A stretch of 64,000 bases of DNA from Clostridium ganghwense (lineage in GTDB: Bacteria; Bacillota; Clostridia; Clostridiales; Clostridiaceae). Position 1 is the first letter of the stretch. The number at the start of each line of letters is the position of its first letter. Where the stretch lies: the NCBI RefSeq assembly GCF_026735165.1, contig NZ_JAPQES010000007.1, positions 186,001 to 250,000 on the forward strand. Reading direction: 5' to 3'. The translations under genes were made by a program, and so were the position numbers. A model generated the notes under the pieces. The model saw only the letters and a program-made list of their open reading frames with translations. It ran no database searches and was not told the origin of the DNA. Of the stretch, positions 62,481 to 64,000 are shown one piece after another.

Positions 62481-63914
62481 ATGGTACGAAATACTTATAA
62501 TACACCTTTAACTAGTAGATATGCATCACCTGAAATGTCTTATTTATTTTCTGATGAAATGAAATATAAAACTTGGCGTAAACTTTGGGTAGCCTTGGCA
62601 GAAAGTGAAAAAGAATTAGGTCTAAACATTTCTGAAGAACAAATAAAAGAACTAAAAGAAAATATAGAAAATATAAATTATGAAATAGCAGAACAAAAAG
62701 AAAAAGAGATAAGACATGATGTTATGAGTCATGTATATGCATATGGAACTCAATGTGAAAAAGCAAAAGGAATTATACACCTGGGTGCTACGAGTTGTTT
62801 TGTAGGTGATAATACAGATCTTATAATAATGAGAGATGCACTTTTGTTAGTAAGAAAAAAAATAGTGAATGTAATAAGTAACTTATCGAAATTCGCTTTA
62901 AAATATAAAGATTTACCTACGTTAGGATTCACACATTTACAGCCGGCTCAATTAACTACAGTAGGGAAAAGAGCAACTTTGTGGATTCAAGAATTGCTTT
63001 TGGATTTAGAAAATATAAATTTTGTTATTGATAGTTTTAAATTAAGAGGTGTAAAAGGAACTACTGGAACTCAAGCGAGTTTTATGAAGCTATTTAATAA
63101 TAATGAACAACTTGTTAAAAAATTAGATGTGTTAGTAGCGAATAAAATGGGATTTCAAAATACCTATCCTGTCACTGGTCAAACTTATTCAAGAAAAGTT
63201 GATTCTATAGTTTTAAATACCCTTTCAGAAATTGCTCAAAGCGCTTATAAATTCAGTAACGATTTGAGGATACTTCAAAACATGAAAGAAATGGAAGAAC
63301 CTTTTGGGAAAAAACAAGTAGGCTCTTCTGCGATGGCGTATAAAAGAAATCCTATGAGATCAGAGAGAATGGGTGCTTTAAGTCGATTTATAATAGTAAA
63401 TTCACTTAATCCAGCTATAACTGCAGGAACTCAGTGGTTTGAAAGAACTTTAGATGATTCTGCCAACAAAAGGTTATCGGTTTCAGAAGCATTTTTAGCT
63501 TTGGATGGTGTACTGAATTTATATATTAATGTATCAAGTAATATGGTAGTATACGAAAAAGTTATAGCTTCTCATGTTCAAAGTGAACTTCCTTTTATGG
63601 CTACCGAAAATATTTTAATGGAAGCTGTGAAAAGGGGAGGAGATAGACAAGAGTTACATGAAAAGATTAGAACATTGTCTATGGAATCTGCAAAGAGGGT
63701 AAAAGAAGAAGGACTTAATAATGATTTAATCGAAAGAATAATAAAGAATGATTCTTTTCTTATGAGTGCAGAAGAAATACTATCCATTATTGATGCTAAG
63801 AAATTTATAGGAAGAGCTCCAGGGCAAGTAGAAGATTTTATCAATAATTGTATTATGCCTATTCTGGAAACTTTCAAAGATGGATTAGATGTAAATGTAA
63901 CAATTAATGTATAA
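62481..63914 (+). CDS. purB: Adenylosuccinate lyase
   Basis: A 477-residue enzyme acting twice in purine synthesis: SAICAR to AICAR and adenylosuccinate to AMP. Motifs: RHDVMSHVYAYG, IHLGATSCFVGDNTDL, TLGFTHLQPAQLTTVGKRA, and the fumarase/aspartase-family signature GSSAMAYKRNPMRSE. ATG 62481 has CGGAGG upstream. TATAAT at 62423 is a likely -10. Other pur genes are not nearby. Confidence 0.96.
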   Translation: MVRNTYNTPLTSRYASPEMSYLFSDEMKYKTWRKLWVALAESEKELGLNISEEQIKELKENIENINYEIAEQKEKEIRHDVMSHVYAYGTQCEKAKGIIHLGATSCFVGDNTDLIIMRDALLLVRKKIVNVISNLSKFALKYKDLPTLGFTHLQPAQLTTVGKRATLWIQELLLDLENINFVIDSFKLRGVKGTTGTQASFMKLFNNNEQLVKKLDVLVANKMGFQNTYPVTGQTYSRKVDSIVLNTLSEIAQSAYKFSNDLRILQNMKEMEEPFGKKQVGSSAMAYKRNPMRSERMGALSRFIIVNSLNPAITAGTQWFERTLDDSANKRLSVSEAFLALDGVLNLYINVSSNMVVYEKVIASHVQSELPFMATENILMEAVKRGGDRQELHEKIRTLSMESAKRVKEEGLNNDLIERIIKNDSFLMSAEEILSIIDAKKFIGRAPGQVEDFINNCIMPILETFKDGLDVNVTINV

Positions 63915-63931
63915 AAATCAATTGTAAGTAT

Positions 63932-63962
63932 AAACCGATATGTGATAAACATATCGGTTTAT
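63932..63962. terminator. Rho-independent terminator after purB
   Basis: AAACCGATATGT (63932-63943) pairs perfectly with ACATATCGGTTT (63949-63960). It lies 17 bases after the stop codon. The remaining bases to 64000 show nothing further. Confidence 0.92.
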
Positions 63963-64000
63963 TGCATTTAAATTTATATCTAATTATAATTTTCAAAAAA

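Overview
The window is very AT-rich. The housekeeping genes, their order and the abundance of TTG/GTG starts behind strong AGGAGG sites point to a Clostridium sensu stricto (cluster I) chromosome; the species cannot be fixed from sequence reading alone. No rRNA, tRNA, IS element or CRISPR array was seen.

1 to ~20.64 kb is the right-hand part of an integrated mobile element. It opens with the end of a phage late region: a tail or baseplate protein open at the window edge, a Tyr-Ser-Gly repeat appendage protein, a type 4 holin, an amidase with an SH3 domain, and a second holin-like protein. Cargo follows (3.3-11.1 kb): membrane proteins, a transmembrane NERD nuclease, a convergent pair of membrane-anchored Mrr-like proteins of which one has lost its catalytic residues, a ComEC-like lipoprotein and a large secreted protein; the last two share a promoter design. 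From 11.4 to 17.2 kb lies a plasmid- or ICE-like module: XRE regulator, ParM/ParR-type pair, VirB2-like and VirB4-like proteins, replication-relaxation protein. From 17.3 to 20.2 kb there is an M50 peptidase and small genes (58-aa protein, ClbS/DfsB-like, two DUF4177 proteins) separated by a recurring ATATTACGAA-containing repeat. A double-HTH regulator ends the element at its junction with yifB (comM). Only the last third of yifB remains, so the element interrupts this gene.

20.64 to 64 kb is conserved chromosome, nearly all on the + strand: yifB', dprA (followed by a second, degenerate dprA 3' fragment), topA, codY, rpsB-tsf, pyrH-frr, uppS-cdsA-permease-dxr-rseP-ispG, polC, rimP-nusA-ylxR-infB-rbfA-nrnA-truB-ribF, rpsO, pnp, an M16 peptidase, ymxH, an aspartokinase, a TepA-like ClpP-family protein, ftsK/spoIIIE, rimO-pgsA, recA, rny, an aspartate aminotransferase, ptsH, a DUF378 gene (minus strand) and purB. 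These cover translation, lipid and isoprenoid synthesis, DNA replication and repair, and RNA turnover. Regulatory sites that can be read include a LexA box in the recA promoter, structured leaders before rpsB and rpsO, a promoter followed by two terminators before rimP, and a long hairpin over the ymxH ribosome binding site.

The most notable points are the yifB interruption by an element mixing phage lysis genes with partition and secretion-type genes, the paired membrane-anchored nuclease-like operons, and the repeat-punctuated small-gene array next to the attachment junction.
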